Notes: generated from the sequence alone by a model not told the origin. A DNA stretch of 64,000 nt from Dictyobacter aurantiacus (GCF_003967515.1 NZ_BIFQ01000001.1:682001-746000); one strand, 5' to 3'; numbered from the stretch's first letter, positions 16,507 through 26,177 are shown. Made by a program: numbers and translations.

Positions 16507-18450
16507 ATGAATCCGAATTCTCCGTGGTTATTACTAGTCGTCTTTGTCGGCTGCGCTATTGCAAGTACGTTACTCTGCCAGGCGGCCAGGCTGCTTTTTC
16601 CCAAGTTTCGCAGTGGTGAGCACAAACCCGGCACTCATCGCGCCGACCTGCCAACAGGGAAACGCGAGATCAGAACGATTGAGCTGCCGCTGGTTGGCGG
16701 GCCCGCCTTTACCCTGGCGATTATAGGGATCGGCATTGCTTCGGGATATCTCCTCAACTTTGGACGCGAGCAATGGATCTTACTCTTTATCTCATTGGGA
16801 GCGATGCTGGGCTACGCCCTGGTAGGATTTATTGATGACTGGCGTAAAGTATATCGCAGTGAAGGGCTCTCTGAAATCGCCAAGTTCTCTGGCGTCTTTC
16901 TGGTTGGAGCAGGCGCGGCCGCGCTTTATTTTTACCTGCTTCCTCAGAGTGGACAGATCTCTTACAGTCTGTGGAAGGATCTACCGATCCTGAATACCTT
17001 CCTCTGCCCCACGCCGATCCCGCATCATCCAGAAATCTGCTCGGTGGCTGGTAACTCTGTTGGCTATTATGGCTGGCTCATTTTCCTGATGGTAATGACC
17101 GGCGTAGTCGGAAGCCTGACCTCGGTCTCAGTGGACTTCAGCGATGGATTGGATGGTCTGGCCGGTGGACTGGTATTTAGCGCGTCACTGGGACTGGGCA
17201 TCGTCGTGACCGGCCTGGTTGGAACGCAGCCAAATGGGGTTGTGCTGGAAGTATTGTCGCTACTGGGAGCCGGTGGGATTCTGGGCTATCTCCCCTGGAA
17301 CTGGCCATCGGCCTGGGCCGCCCGCCGTGGACACGCCACACGTCGCGCGAAAATTTATATGGGAGATAGCGGAGCCCTGGGAATGGGTGGATTGCTGGCG
17401 ATGATCGCGATCTTTTCGCGTAACGAGACACTCTTGCTCATGATCGGGGGCGCGTTTGTTCTGGAAGGCCTGTCCGCATTGATCTCCGCCCGCCTGCTGA
17501 CGCGCTTCTTCCGCCGCTATCTCACCATTCTGCGCTTTTCCCATGCCAATACCTTTGTGCCGCATACCGAATTTCCCCTGCCGTTCCTGGCGACGCCACT
17601 CCATCATCACTTCGATCTGCTGGGCTGGGATCGTCGCCGCCTGGTATATGCCGCCTGGGCGCTAGGCGCCTGCTTCGCGGTCCTTGGCATCATGGTCAGC
17701 CTGGTACCATTCTCATGGCAGCGCTATATCGGGCGCTTCCTGATTATTTTGCTGGCCATTTTGATCTGGTCCAGTGGTTCCTGGTCGAAGAACTATTTTG
17801 TGGGCAAACACTTTGTAGCTGGAGCCCGGCGTCATCGGCTGGCCCTCTACTATGGCTATCCTTTCCGTATCATGGGCCTCAAACTCTATCACCTGGTCGA
17901 AGTAGTAGAGGCCAGCGAAGATGTCATCGAGACGCCCGCGGAAGAACTGGCCCTCTGGCAGCGTATGACGATCTTTGATGCCAGGTCCATGCTCGGCCTC
18001 TATTGCTATCGCGCAGGCTACTATCCGGCCGCACAGGCACAATGGACCCGTATTCCAGAACGCAACCGTGTCCTGCGGCCGGAGATCGTCCATCTGCTTA
18101 ATGAGCTGGAAAATCAACTGGCCCTGGAAAAACAGGAGACGCAGCCCATTCGGCGTCAGGATATCTTGCGCCACAAGGAAGAGCCTATTCTGGAGGGCAA
18201 CCTGCCCCCGGCCGACCTGCCCAACCCATACGAACCGGTCAGCGAAGAGGAAAATCAAACTGGACCACTCAAAGTATGGACCGCCAATACGCCCGATTAT
18301 CCCATTGAGAGCAACAATGAAGAGATCAAGGTAACCTCGCCTCTCAATAGCGACGTGCTGTTAAGCAAGCCTGTGTCAGAGCGACGCCCGGATAGCGGCC
18401 CCACCACCAAAGACCATCTATCCCGTCCCCAACACATGCCAAAGAAATAA
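16507..18450 (+). CDS. MraY-like phospho-N-acetylmuramoyl-pentapeptide transferase with C-terminal extension
   Basis: About 647 residues, nearly twice a normal MraY. The N-terminal 430 residues hold about ten membrane segments and the family motifs: FIDDWRKV, DFSDGLDGLAGG, YMGDSGALGMGG and PLHHHFDLLGWD near 365. The HHHF motif separates MraY from WecA-type enzymes. The reaction is transfer of phospho-MurNAc-pentapeptide to undecaprenyl phosphate (lipid I). A soluble tail of about 215 residues follows, with a helical TPR-like stretch (ARSMLGLYCYRAGYYPAAQA) and a disordered acidic end. The ATG at 16507 follows GGGAG. Adjacent murE supports a peptidoglycan role. The tail is unlike normal MraY. 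Confidence 0.85.
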   Translation: MNPNSPWLLLVVFVGCAIASTLLCQAARLLFPKFRSGEHKPGTHRADLPTGKREIRTIELPLVGGPAFTLAIIGIGIASGYLLNFGREQWILLFISLGAMLGYALVGFIDDWRKVYRSEGLSEIAKFSGVFLVGAGAAALYFYLLPQSGQISYSLWKDLPILNTFLCPTPIPHHPEICSVAGNSVGYYGWLIFLMVMTGVVGSLTSVSVDFSDGLDGLAGGLVFSASLGLGIVVTGLVGTQPNGVVLEVLSLLGAGGILGYLPWNWPSAWAARRGHATRRAKIYMGDSGALGMGGLLAMIAIFSRNETLLLMIGGAFVLEGLSALISARLLTRFFRRYLTILRFSHANTFVPHTEFPLPFLATPLHHHFDLLGWDRRRLVYAAWALGACFAVLGIMVSLVPFSWQRYIGRFLIILLAILIWSSGSWSKNYFVGKHFVAGARRHRLALYYGYPFRIMGLKLYHLVEVVEASEDVIETPAEELALWQRMTIFDARSMLGLYCYRAGYYPAAQAQWTRIPERNRVLRPEIVHLLNELENQLALEKQETQPIRRQDILRHKEEPILEGNLPPADLPNPYEPVSEEENQTGPLKVWTANTPDYPIESNNEEIKVTSPLNSDVLLSKPVSERRPDSGPTTKDHLSRPQHMPKK

Positions 18451-18454
18451 CAAG

Positions 18455-18530
18455 GTTCGTGTTGGTAATAATAGAGTGCAGGTGTGGCGCGGATGCGCCA
18501 CACCTGCACTCTATTATTACCAACACGAAC
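18455..18530. terminator. 36-bp perfect hairpin with 4-nt loop
   Basis: Arms 18455-18490 and 18495-18530 are complementary at all 36 positions around the loop GGAT. It starts 5 nt after the stop of the MraY-like gene. No T run follows, and a classical terminator lies 32 nt further on, so termination may not be its main role. The tip GCGCGGATGCGC is the reference for the apical motif shared with three other hairpins. Confidence 0.8.
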
Positions 18531-18561
18531 GCTACAGGCGAGGAACTGTATGGGAGCTTGA

Positions 18562-18609
18562 GTAATAAAAAAGGTTGCTTCTCTCTATGGAAGCAACCTT
18601 TTTTATTAC
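18562..18609 (+). terminator. 19-bp terminator hairpin with T/A runs
   Basis: Arms 18562-18580 and 18591-18609 are exact complements, beginning GTAATAAAAAAGG and ending CCTTTTTTATTAC. The T run is built into the stem, so it works on both strands. Confidence 0.85.
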
Positions 18610-18698
18610 CTGCATTTGCTTATTGTGGCATCTTTTGTCATAATGTCTAGTAAATTTTAAGCGTTATAAAATCATCAAAAAAGAGGGTCACACTAATA

Positions 18699-20003
18699 AT
18701 GTCCAGGGTCCCCACCTTACCAGAAGAACCTTCACAGGAACGTGTAGCCAGGCGCAGGATCTCTCCACTACGTGCCTTACGCTACCGGGATTTTCGATTG
18801 TTATGGATCAGCCTGATTGTCTCATCAGTTGGCACCTGGCTGCAGATTGTCAGCCAGAGCCTGTTGGTATTGAAGATTACGCATAACTCGCCCATCGCGC
18901 TGGGAATCGTCTCGCTGGCGCAGGCCGCATCATTCTTTATATTTGCCTTTATAGGAGGAAGTATCGCCGATCAAAGCGATAAACGTCGCTTCTTGTTGAT
19001 CACACAAAGCCTGTCTATGCTCCTGGCGTTTATCCTGGGCATCATTACGATCACCGGTATCGTACAGGTCTGGATGATTGTCCTGCTGGCCTTCTGCTCA
19101 GGCACGGTGCTTAGCTTCGACCAGCCCGCGCGCTCTTCGCTGGTACCAACGCTGGTGCCACGTGAAGATCTCATGAATGCAATCTCACTGCAGTCAATCG
19201 TCTTCAATGGTTCGGCATTTGTTGGTCCCACCCTGGCCGGCGTCATGATCGTTGTATTTAGCAATGCCAGAAACGGCAATAGCCTCTTCCCCTATGCTGG
19301 CAACTTCTTCCTTAATGGCATCAGCTTTCTAGGAGTTCTGGTCGTACTCTATCTACTGCGCATTCCCCAGGACGCGGCAGAACAAAGCACGGCCAGGCGA
19401 GGCCCATTGCTGGCTTCTATCAGGGCATCACTCGGCACGGTACGCAGGGATGAAGCGCTTCCATGGGTTCTGTCTGGCTATGGAGCACTGCTCTTCTTTG
19501 GTCCATCGAATACGTTAATTCTACCAATCTTCGGGACGCAGATTCTGCATTTGAACGCAGCTCAACTGGGACTGCTCTTCTCGGCGGCGGGACTCGGTAC
19601 TATCCTGGGGGCGCTGGTAGTGGCTTCGTTAGGGGACTTCAAATATAAGGGCCTGCTGCTACTCTGTTCATTGCTGGTGTGGACAAGTTCGCTCCTGATC
19701 TTTGCGCTCAGCCACTTCTTTGGCATCTCATTGCTAGCACTACTGCTCTTTGGCATCTCCCAGAACGGGGTTGGCGCAACGACGATTACCCTCCTGCAGA
19801 CACGGGTGCCTCCTCAAATGAGAGGACGCGTCATGAGCCTGAACACGCTGATGATTATGGGCATCCGGCCGCTCGGCGATTTTCCGGCCAGTGGGTTGAT
19901 CGCGCTGATTGGCGGCCCGCTTACAGTATTGCTGTGTGCCGCCATCGTGGGTCTATACTCGCTGTACCTGCTACTGGCCCGACCAGTTCTACGCACCCTG
20001 TAG
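18699..20003 (+). CDS. MFS transporter (enterobactin-exporter-like group)
   Basis: A 434-residue membrane protein with about 11-12 hydrophobic segments. The start LRYRDFRLLWISLIVSSVG is typical of MFS-3-type exporters, and GGSIADQSDKRR matches the loop 2-3 MFS signature. A second-half motif (LGDFKYK) and PPQMRGRVMSLNTL are also present. The substrate is unknown; the group covers drug and siderophore exporters. GAGGG is about 11 nt before the ATG. The gene stands alone between terminators and converges with the large CHAT-STAND gene. Confidence 0.88.
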   Translation: MSRVPTLPEEPSQERVARRRISPLRALRYRDFRLLWISLIVSSVGTWLQIVSQSLLVLKITHNSPIALGIVSLAQAASFFIFAFIGGSIADQSDKRRFLLITQSLSMLLAFILGIITITGIVQVWMIVLLAFCSGTVLSFDQPARSSLVPTLVPREDLMNAISLQSIVFNGSAFVGPTLAGVMIVVFSNARNGNSLFPYAGNFFLNGISFLGVLVVLYLLRIPQDAAEQSTARRGPLLASIRASLGTVRRDEALPWVLSGYGALLFFGPSNTLILPIFGTQILHLNAAQLGLLFSAAGLGTILGALVVASLGDFKYKGLLLLCSLLVWTSSLLIFALSHFFGISLLALLLFGISQNGVGATTITLLQTRVPPQMRGRVMSLNTLMIMGIRPLGDFPASGLIALIGGPLTVLLCAAIVGLYSLYLLLARPVLRTL

Positions 20004-20065
20004 ACGCCAGGCGATAAACGATCTGATAGCCATCTACATACAGTACCCAGGCGAGCCAACAAAAA

Positions 20066-20094
20066 GGGGGATACCCGTAAAGACAGGTACCCCC
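20066..20094. terminator. Terminator between convergent MFS and CHAT-STAND genes
   Basis: GGGGGATACC at 20066-20075 pairs with GGTACCCCC ending at 20094, with one bulged base. An A run precedes it on the plus strand, giving T residues after it on the minus strand, which suits the minus-strand gene. Confidence 0.65.
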
Positions 20095-20110
20095 ACACCA
20101 GGAACAGGCA

Positions 20111-23100
20111 CTACACCAGGTTGAAGCGATTGCGCGAGGCACGATACTCGGCCTCCAGGTGTTGATCAGCAACCAGAGCCTGTACCTTATCCTGAATATC
20201 TCTATACAAGGTTGAGGATTCCTCCACGCCTACCACCAGAGCCTGTACCCAGGTATCCAGGGCCTCTTGATAGCGCTGCTGCGTCTGATAGAGCATGCCT
20301 AACTGGTACAGGATATTCAGGCGCTCCCGATTTAAAGAGAAACCCGACAGCAAGCGCTCAGCCTCATGATAATGGCGTTCCGCGTCAGTGAACTGCCGCA
20401 GTACAGCCGCGACGTCTCCCTGGCCGGCCAGCGCCAGACCCTGAATGTAGGAAATAACACTCTCCTGAGCCAGGAACTGCGCCTGCTCATAATTATTTCT
20501 CGCCTCCAGGTAGGTACCTTCCAGAAAGAAGAGGGACCCGATGAGGTACATCGTTAACGCTATGTTCATGCGATCACCCAGGGCGTTAAAGAGCGCCAGG
20601 GATTCACTATAACAATTGTGCGACCGCTGTAACTCCTTCTTCTGCCGATAGAGATCCCCCATTGTACGCAAGGTCAGGGCCTCACCACGCCTCAGGTGCC
20701 GCTCGCGGAAGAAAGGCAGTACCTCCTGGCAGGACTGTTCCGCCAGGTCCAGTTTTCCTTGCAGGATGTAGATGGAGCTCTTATCCACCATCACCCATGA
20801 TTGGTCAACCGGGCGATCGAGCGCGTTAAACAGGCGTAACGACTCTTCGAGATCACGTACGGCCCGACTGTATTGGCCCAACGCACCATAGGCGGTAGCG
20901 CGATTATGCAGGGCTCTAGCCTGGCCCAGTCTATCTTCCTGCTGCACACAGATGCCGATGGCCTGCTCAAAGCAACGCAGCGCTTCAGCGTAACGAGCCT
21001 GGTCGCGGTACACCATCCCTTGAACATCCAGGACACGGGCCAGGCCACACTCCTGTCCGCACTCCTTAAACTGTGTTTCCGCTTGCTGGATACAGGTCAG
21101 CGCCAGAGGGAAATCCCCCTGGTCATGGAGCAAGAGGGCCAGTTCATACTGCGACCAGCCAATATACTCGGTCTCTTCTGGATGGCGCTGATGGGTCGCG
21201 AGGCTGCTCCTCAAATATACTTCAGCTTCGGCGTAACTGCCCAGTTGCCGCAACAAAGCGCCCAGGCAACACTGTATTAAGCCCGTGCTTGTCCGATCTC
21301 CCAGGCGGGTCGCATAACTGGCGGCGCGGCGCAATAGTTTCTGCGCGGCCTCAAAATGACCCTGCCCCTCAAGGGGGGGCGCCGCCCTCAAAGCGACCTG
21401 GATCGCTTCGTGTAGATCCAGCGGCTCGCCCGCCGCTTCCAGGTGCTCAAACGCCTCGATCCATTCCTCCATCTTCGGATGGGACAGGCAATAATAATAA
21501 GCAGCTACCACTCGATGCACCCGGCGACGCTCCTCCAGCGGTAAGCGCAAGAGGGCGAAGTGGCGGATCTGTGGATGAATAGAGTACGCATATCCATCAA
21601 ATAAAACAATCGAGGCCTGCACCAGCTCATCACGAGCGGCCCGCCACCTCTGGGGCAGCAGCGCCGATAGGTGTTCGGGCCGCTCCTGCTGCGCATCACC
21701 ATTCACCGGCGGCGATATCGTCTCATGGGCAGTCGACAGGGTATCAGGAGAGACAAGCATCGCGATCTGCTCGCGATTAAACGGAATGCGGAACGCGGCC
21801 AGGTATGAGAGCAACAGGCGAGCCGATGCGCTTAAACGCTGGTACGAGACCTCCAGAACAGACATAATACCGGCCAGGGGATTGCCATAGAGCTCATCGC
21901 GAATCTCCTCCAGGGAACGCGTAGCCGCTTCTGGCGTATAGATGTGGCCCCCGATGGTGCGGGCGGTACCAAAGATCAGCTCGGCTCCCAGGGGATATCC
22001 ATCCAGAAGGGCACAGATCTCTTTTAAAATGAACTGCTGGCGGGGTTCATTCAATTGGATGCGCTGATCCAGGCCACTGGCCGCCGCCAGATCCGTGAAA
22101 AGCATCAATAAATCGCTATTGGTCATCTTCCCAATGCGATATTCATACCAGCGGCCCAATGTTCCATCCGTAACCAGCATGCTCTCGGGATTAGAGTGCG
22201 AGGTAACCACCACAACAACTTCGAGCGGCAGGCTGTTCAAAAACGTTAGCCACTGCTCCAGCTCAGATCGATCTGTGATTGATTCAAAGCCATCGAGCAG
22301 AAGGAGACAGGGAAGCTCACGGCTGGCCAGCGAACGCAAAGTACCCTGGACGAGGCGAGAACGCTGACGAGCATCGCTGCTGGCGACATTGCGCGCCGGA
22401 ATCTGCAAGGCATGAATAATCTCCAGTAATGCATCGTTAAATAATTTCCCATTCTCCAGTGAAACGCCGATGATACCGCCAGGGAACTTATCGCGATTAC
22501 GCCGAATGGCTTCCAACACCAGCGCGGTCTTACCAATGCCGGGCGAGCCCGTCAACGCGATATGCTGATAGCCCTGGGGCTTGCGCATACTCCGGCGAGC
22601 AGATGAAGAAGGCCGATTCGTCGCAGCCAGCGTCAGCAGTTGCTCAACGTCCCGCAACTCGCGTTCACGACCCACAAATGATATTGAGGGCCCCAGATGG
22701 GACAGGGGATGGGCATGGTCATCTTGCGTATCAGATGTTACCATCAAAGCTACTGGACCCTCATCGTCTTCGGCAACATGGCGATAGAGCACAGGGATAA
22801 ACCAGCTCTTCTGCTGCATGGGCAACATCGCCTGTCGCGCCCGGGATAGCGCCTCTTCCAATGTACGGCCATCCGCCAGTGCCTCATAAAAATGATACAT
22901 GAAGGTCGGGCTGAGGTCATCCTGCAAAGAGAATGGCATGGCGACTACGGCCGGTACCTGGGCGGTCACTAAGGAGGTCGCCAGTGTTGAGTCGACTGCG
23001 GCCAGATGTTGAGTTGGCGGTGCGTTTCCACCAGAGGACCTGTCGTTGGTGATCAGAGCGGTCTCACAGGCCGCAAAGACGCCGAGATGGACATCGCTAC

Positions 23101-24061
23101 TTACCAACACGCCCCGCAACGACTGTGTATCAATAAAGTTGTTGTAGCCATCCTCATCGCAGAAACAGAGATATGTTTGTGGCTGTATGCGGCTCAATGA
23201 GGTTCCACATTCCACACATTTACGAGCATCTGGATTACTGACCGTCTCACAACCATCCTTCGGGCACAGCTTGCCATAGGCTCCATGGCCATCGAAATGC
23301 ACGACATAACAGGGCAGCGTTGTATCGCTATCATCGAACGTGCCCGCTCCCCCATACGAGTTCAGGTAGCGCACAAACTGACTGAAGGTAGGGGGCTCCA
23401 GGCGGTCCAGGAATATCTGGCCGGTCTCGATCAAAGGATTTAACGCTTCCTCCATCGCCTCAAAGCTACGCTCGGTCTCCAGGGGCGCAAAATTGATGGG
23501 GGAGGCGCTGATATATAATATGCGAAAAGGGGGGTGTACAGGCAATTCAGAGCCGATGGGGGCATCTGGACGCATGAGGGCGCGGCTGAGCGTAAAAATC
23601 CCGGAGGCAATCAAAAAGTGATTGCCATTATGGAGCAATTCCCAGGGGAGGCGCACAAACTCCTCGCAGCCCGGAGCAAAGATCAGCGTTAACGCGACCG
23701 TTCCCCGCCGCTTCAATGTGCGCTGGATAATGTTACGCAGCACAAATGCGACCGAGGACTCAGCAGGCTGCAGCGGCTGGCGCTGGGAAGGATCAATGTC
23801 GCAAATAGAGCAAAAGAGACGATAACCAATTCCACGTAATTCCGCGTCGCTGCTTTCAAGCGTGTTCAGCTTTTTCTGTAACGCGCTTATCTGCCTGGAT
23901 GCATATGGAGGCACAAAACGTCCGCTTACCACATGCCCCGACCAGCTATCCTTTATTTGTACCTCGTACGAACCATCATCACACGTACAGAATAATAAGC
24001 TAAGTGTTTCTCCCATGGGCTTCAGTGATCTCGCATTCCATTGCTTTGCGTTCCAGTACAC
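20111..24061 (-). CDS. CHAT protease-like / STAND NTPase / TPR protein with zinc-ribbon insert
   Basis: A 1316-residue multidomain protein. CHAT (caspase-like) domain at about 100-440: catalytic H259 in HFDGHG and C332 in FAACETA. Between them C266-x4-C271 and C282-x2-C285 form a zinc-ribbon-like insert. A STAND/NB-ARC-type NTPase follows, with Walker A GSPGIGKT at 505-512 and Walker B LLLLD ending at D590, then a helical part and about ten TPR units from about 880 to the end. Proteins of this plan are signal-sensing switches; some CHAT-STAND proteins act in antiviral or cell-death responses. The start is GTG at 24061; ATG 24016 is an alternative. It follows obg by 99 nt and no partner gene is adjacent. 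Confidence 0.88.
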   Translation of the reverse strand: MYWNAKQWNARSLKPMGETLSLLFCTCDDGSYEVQIKDSWSGHVVSGRFVPPYASRQISALQKKLNTLESSDAELRGIGYRLFCSICDIDPSQRQPLQPAESSVAFVLRNIIQRTLKRRGTVALTLIFAPGCEEFVRLPWELLHNGNHFLIASGIFTLSRALMRPDAPIGSELPVHPPFRILYISASPINFAPLETERSFEAMEEALNPLIETGQIFLDRLEPPTFSQFVRYLNSYGGAGTFDDSDTTLPCYVVHFDGHGAYGKLCPKDGCETVSNPDARKCVECGTSLSRIQPQTYLCFCDEDGYNNFIDTQSLRGVLVSSDVHLGVFAACETALITNDRSSGGNAPPTQHLAAVDSTLATSLVTAQVPAVVAMPFSLQDDLSPTFMYHFYEALADGRTLEEALSRARQAMLPMQQKSWFIPVLYRHVAEDDEGPVALMVTSDTQDDHAHPLSHLGPSISFVGRERELRDVEQLLTLAATNRPSSSARRSMRKPQGYQHIALTGSPGIGKTALVLEAIRRNRDKFPGGIIGVSLENGKLFNDALLEIIHALQIPARNVASSDARQRSRLVQGTLRSLASRELPCLLLLDGFESITDRSELEQWLTFLNSLPLEVVVVVTSHSNPESMLVTDGTLGRWYEYRIGKMTNSDLLMLFTDLAAASGLDQRIQLNEPRQQFILKEICALLDGYPLGAELIFGTARTIGGHIYTPEAATRSLEEIRDELYGNPLAGIMSVLEVSYQRLSASARLLLSYLAAFRIPFNREQIAMLVSPDTLSTAHETISPPVNGDAQQERPEHLSALLPQRWRAARDELVQASIVLFDGYAYSIHPQIRHFALLRLPLEERRRVHRVVAAYYYCLSHPKMEEWIEAFEHLEAAGEPLDLHEAIQVALRAAPPLEGQGHFEAAQKLLRRAASYATRLGDRTSTGLIQCCLGALLRQLGSYAEAEVYLRSSLATHQRHPEETEYIGWSQYELALLLHDQGDFPLALTCIQQAETQFKECGQECGLARVLDVQGMVYRDQARYAEALRCFEQAIGICVQQEDRLGQARALHNRATAYGALGQYSRAVRDLEESLRLFNALDRPVDQSWVMVDKSSIYILQGKLDLAEQSCQEVLPFFRERHLRRGEALTLRTMGDLYRQKKELQRSHNCYSESLALFNALGDRMNIALTMYLIGSLFFLEGTYLEARNNYEQAQFLAQESVISYIQGLALAGQGDVAAVLRQFTDAERHYHEAERLLSGFSLNRERLNILYQLGMLYQTQQRYQEALDTWVQALVVGVEESSTLYRDIQDKVQALVADQHLEAEYRASRNRFNLV

Positions 24062-24160
24062 GATACTAAATGTGGGATATGCCGCTTTCTCAGGTATAAG
24101 TATACCACAGATGTGTTTGCTATGGCCCTATAAAGTGGTCATAACCAACACATCTGCAAG

Positions 24161-25474
24161 CTATTCACCCCAGTAGAGCTCAACCTTCCCAAAACGTACG
24201 GTATCGCCGACCTGTACGCCAGCTTCTTCAAGCGCCTTCGTGACACCCAGCTTTTCAAGCTGCACCTGCATGCGGTCCATACCTTCTTCGCTCTCCTGAT
24301 TCGTCATACTGACCATGCGCTCGACACGCTTGCCGCGTACAACGTAGATCCCCATTTCCTTAGAAACGGTGAACGCATCGTCGGGCATAGGGCGTAAGAC
24401 GGGGCTCTCACCCTCACGGAGATCAACCACCGTCTGTGCGGCGGCACGCTCGGCCTCTTCGCGGGCAAGCTCATGCAGACGCCGTGAGGTCTCGGCGATC
24501 AATTCATCCGTTCCCTGATGAGCGGCCGCCGAGATAGCAAATGCACTATAGCCCGCTGCCTCAACTTTAGCCTTAAATTCAGGCCAGCGCTCTTGAGCCT
24601 CGGGCACATCCATTTTGTTCAGCACAACCAGTTGGGGACGCTTAGCAAGCTCAGCATCATATTCGCGCAACTCTTTATTGATCGCTTCAAAATCCTGCCA
24701 GGGATCGCGCTCGACCGCGGAGCCATCAACCATATGAATCAACAGACGCGTACGCCGAATATGGCGCAGGAATTCATGTCCCAGGCCAACTCCCTGGGCC
24801 GCTCCCTCAATCAGACCTGGAATATCAGCCATCACAAAGCTATAGCCATCGCCACTGCGTGGCTGCCCGACCTCAACCACACCCAGGTTGGGCTCCAGTG
24901 TCGTAAAGGGATAATTGGCAATCTTTGGATGGGCGGCGGAGCAGACTGATAATAGCGTCGACTTACCCGCGTTTGGATATCCAACCAGGCCTACATCGGC
25001 AATAACGCGTAGCTCCAGCTTAAGCCAGCGCTCCTCGCCAGGCTCGCCACGCTGAGATTCCTTTGGGGACTGACGTGTCGAGGTCGCGAAGTGGACATTG
25101 CCCAGACCCCCACGCCCGCCGCGAGCAACCATCACTCGCTGTCCCGGCTCAGTCAGGTCAGCAATCAGCGCATCCGTCTCCGCATCTCGAATAATCGTGC
25201 CACACGGCACGCGCAAAACAATGTCTTCTCCTTTGGCCCCGTGCATCTTCTGACGCACACCCGGGGCGCCCGCATCAGCTTTGAACTGCTGTTTATAGCG
25301 GTAGTCAATCAGGGTATTTAAACCATTGGTAGCTTCAAAGTAGATACTTCCACCTCGCCCACCATCTCCACCATCCGGGCCGCCAAATGGAGCGAATTTC
25401 TCGCGGCGGAAGTGCGTTGATCCGTCACCTCCATTCCCGGCTTTGACATAAATCTTTGTATGATCGTAAAACAT
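24161..25474 (-). CDS. obg: GTPase Obg/CgtA
   Basis: A 437-residue GTPase involved in ribosome assembly and growth control. The glycine-rich OBG fold covers about 1-158 (GGDGGRGGSIYFEA, ARGGRGGLGNVHFATS), the G domain about 159-330 (P-loop GYPNAGKST, DIPGLIEGA, NKMD), and a C-terminal OCT domain the rest (YVVRGKRVERMV, ending in VRFGKVELYWGE). All parts of the longer Gram-positive form are present. GGGGAT lies about 10 nt before the ATG. A perfect 16-bp hairpin separates it from the upstream gene. Confidence 0.96.
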   Translation of the reverse strand: MFYDHTKIYVKAGNGGDGSTHFRREKFAPFGGPDGGDGGRGGSIYFEATNGLNTLIDYRYKQQFKADAGAPGVRQKMHGAKGEDIVLRVPCGTIIRDAETDALIADLTEPGQRVMVARGGRGGLGNVHFATSTRQSPKESQRGEPGEERWLKLELRVIADVGLVGYPNAGKSTLLSVCSAAHPKIANYPFTTLEPNLGVVEVGQPRSGDGYSFVMADIPGLIEGAAQGVGLGHEFLRHIRRTRLLIHMVDGSAVERDPWQDFEAINKELREYDAELAKRPQLVVLNKMDVPEAQERWPEFKAKVEAAGYSAFAISAAAHQGTDELIAETSRRLHELAREEAERAAAQTVVDLREGESPVLRPMPDDAFTVSKEMGIYVVRGKRVERMVSMTNQESEEGMDRMQVQLEKLGVTKALEEAGVQVGDTVRFGKVELYWGE

Positions 25475-25566
25475 AAACCATCCCCAATGCGTTCTGCAGG
25501 CGTTAAAATCTGTATCTTTGTGGCGAAAGGCAGTATATCACAAAAGGGCCTCAGGCACAAAAATAG

Positions 25567-25604
25567 CCTGACGACGTCACGCGTGTGTGCGTGACGTCGT
25601 CAGG
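25567..25604 (-). terminator. 16-bp perfect hairpin upstream of obg
   Basis: Arms 25567-25582 and 25589-25604 (CCTGACGACGTCACGC and its complement) enclose GTGTGT. It lies past the 3' end of the Gly/Gln-rich gene on the minus strand and before obg. No T run. Confidence 0.6.
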
Positions 25605-25667
25605 GCTTGATGTATGGGGACAAGAGGCGCGCTTTACAAGCTTGACGCGCTCTCCATTTATCTGTTT

Positions 25668-26177
25668 CTACAGCAGTCCGTTGTCGTTATTCTGATTTCC
25701 ACCACCAAAGCCGCCCTGATTTCCTCCGCCAAAGCCACCACCCAGGAACTGTTTGGCCGCCAGAGCCGCCACACCCGCAACGGCCATTTTCGCCCAGGGA
25801 CTACCTAATGCCCCACCTGGCGCAAACACCTGGTGCAATACATCGGGCTGCTGCTGCTGCGCATAGCCGGTCACGCGAGCGGCCTCCTGCGGGGACATGG
25901 TATACGGATCGGTATTCTGAATGCCTATCTGCTGTGGAGTTACCCCACGCTGCGTCAGGCCATTTAAAATGTTCTGGAGTAAACCACCGCGCTGCTCGGG
26001 AGGCATCTGGGCATACACCTGCTGATGTGCCTGCTCAAGCTCCTGTGGCGGAACATTCTGTGCAAACTGATTATAGTTTTGCCATGCGTCCTGATGAGGA
26101 ATCTGATTATAGGTTCCCTGGTCCCAGGCATTGGCATATTGCTGACTCATTTGAGGATTATTTTGATATGGATTCAT
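25668..26177 (-). CDS. Gln/Pro-rich protein with Gly-rich hydrophobic tail, unknown function
   Basis: 169 residues; I recognise no family. The first 100 residues are rich in Gln, Asn, Pro and Tyr (MNPYQNNPQMSQQYANAW, PPQELEQAHQQVYAQM), suggesting disorder. A helix-forming stretch LLQNILNGLTQRGVTPQQIG follows, then WAKMAVAGVAALAAKQFLGGGFGGG, a weak hydrophobic segment with FGGGNQ repeats. The ATG at 26177 has AGGAGG about 11 nt upstream; an in-frame start 33 nt earlier would cover that ribosome site. It lies between a Ser/Thr kinase and obg on the same strand. A role as a kinase substrate or envelope-associated protein is only a guess. Confidence 0.65.
   Translation of the reverse strand: MNPYQNNPQMSQQYANAWDQGTYNQIPHQDAWQNYNQFAQNVPPQELEQAHQQVYAQMPPEQRGGLLQNILNGLTQRGVTPQQIGIQNTDPYTMSPQEAARVTGYAQQQQPDVLHQVFAPGGALGSPWAKMAVAGVAALAAKQFLGGGFGGGNQGGFGGGNQNNDNGLL

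Noticed and set aside
20111..25474. CHAT-STAND gene as part of a multi-gene defence island
   Set aside because: The neighbours are obg, an MFS carrier and murE/MraY-like genes; no other defence-type gene is present, so only the single protein is proposed.
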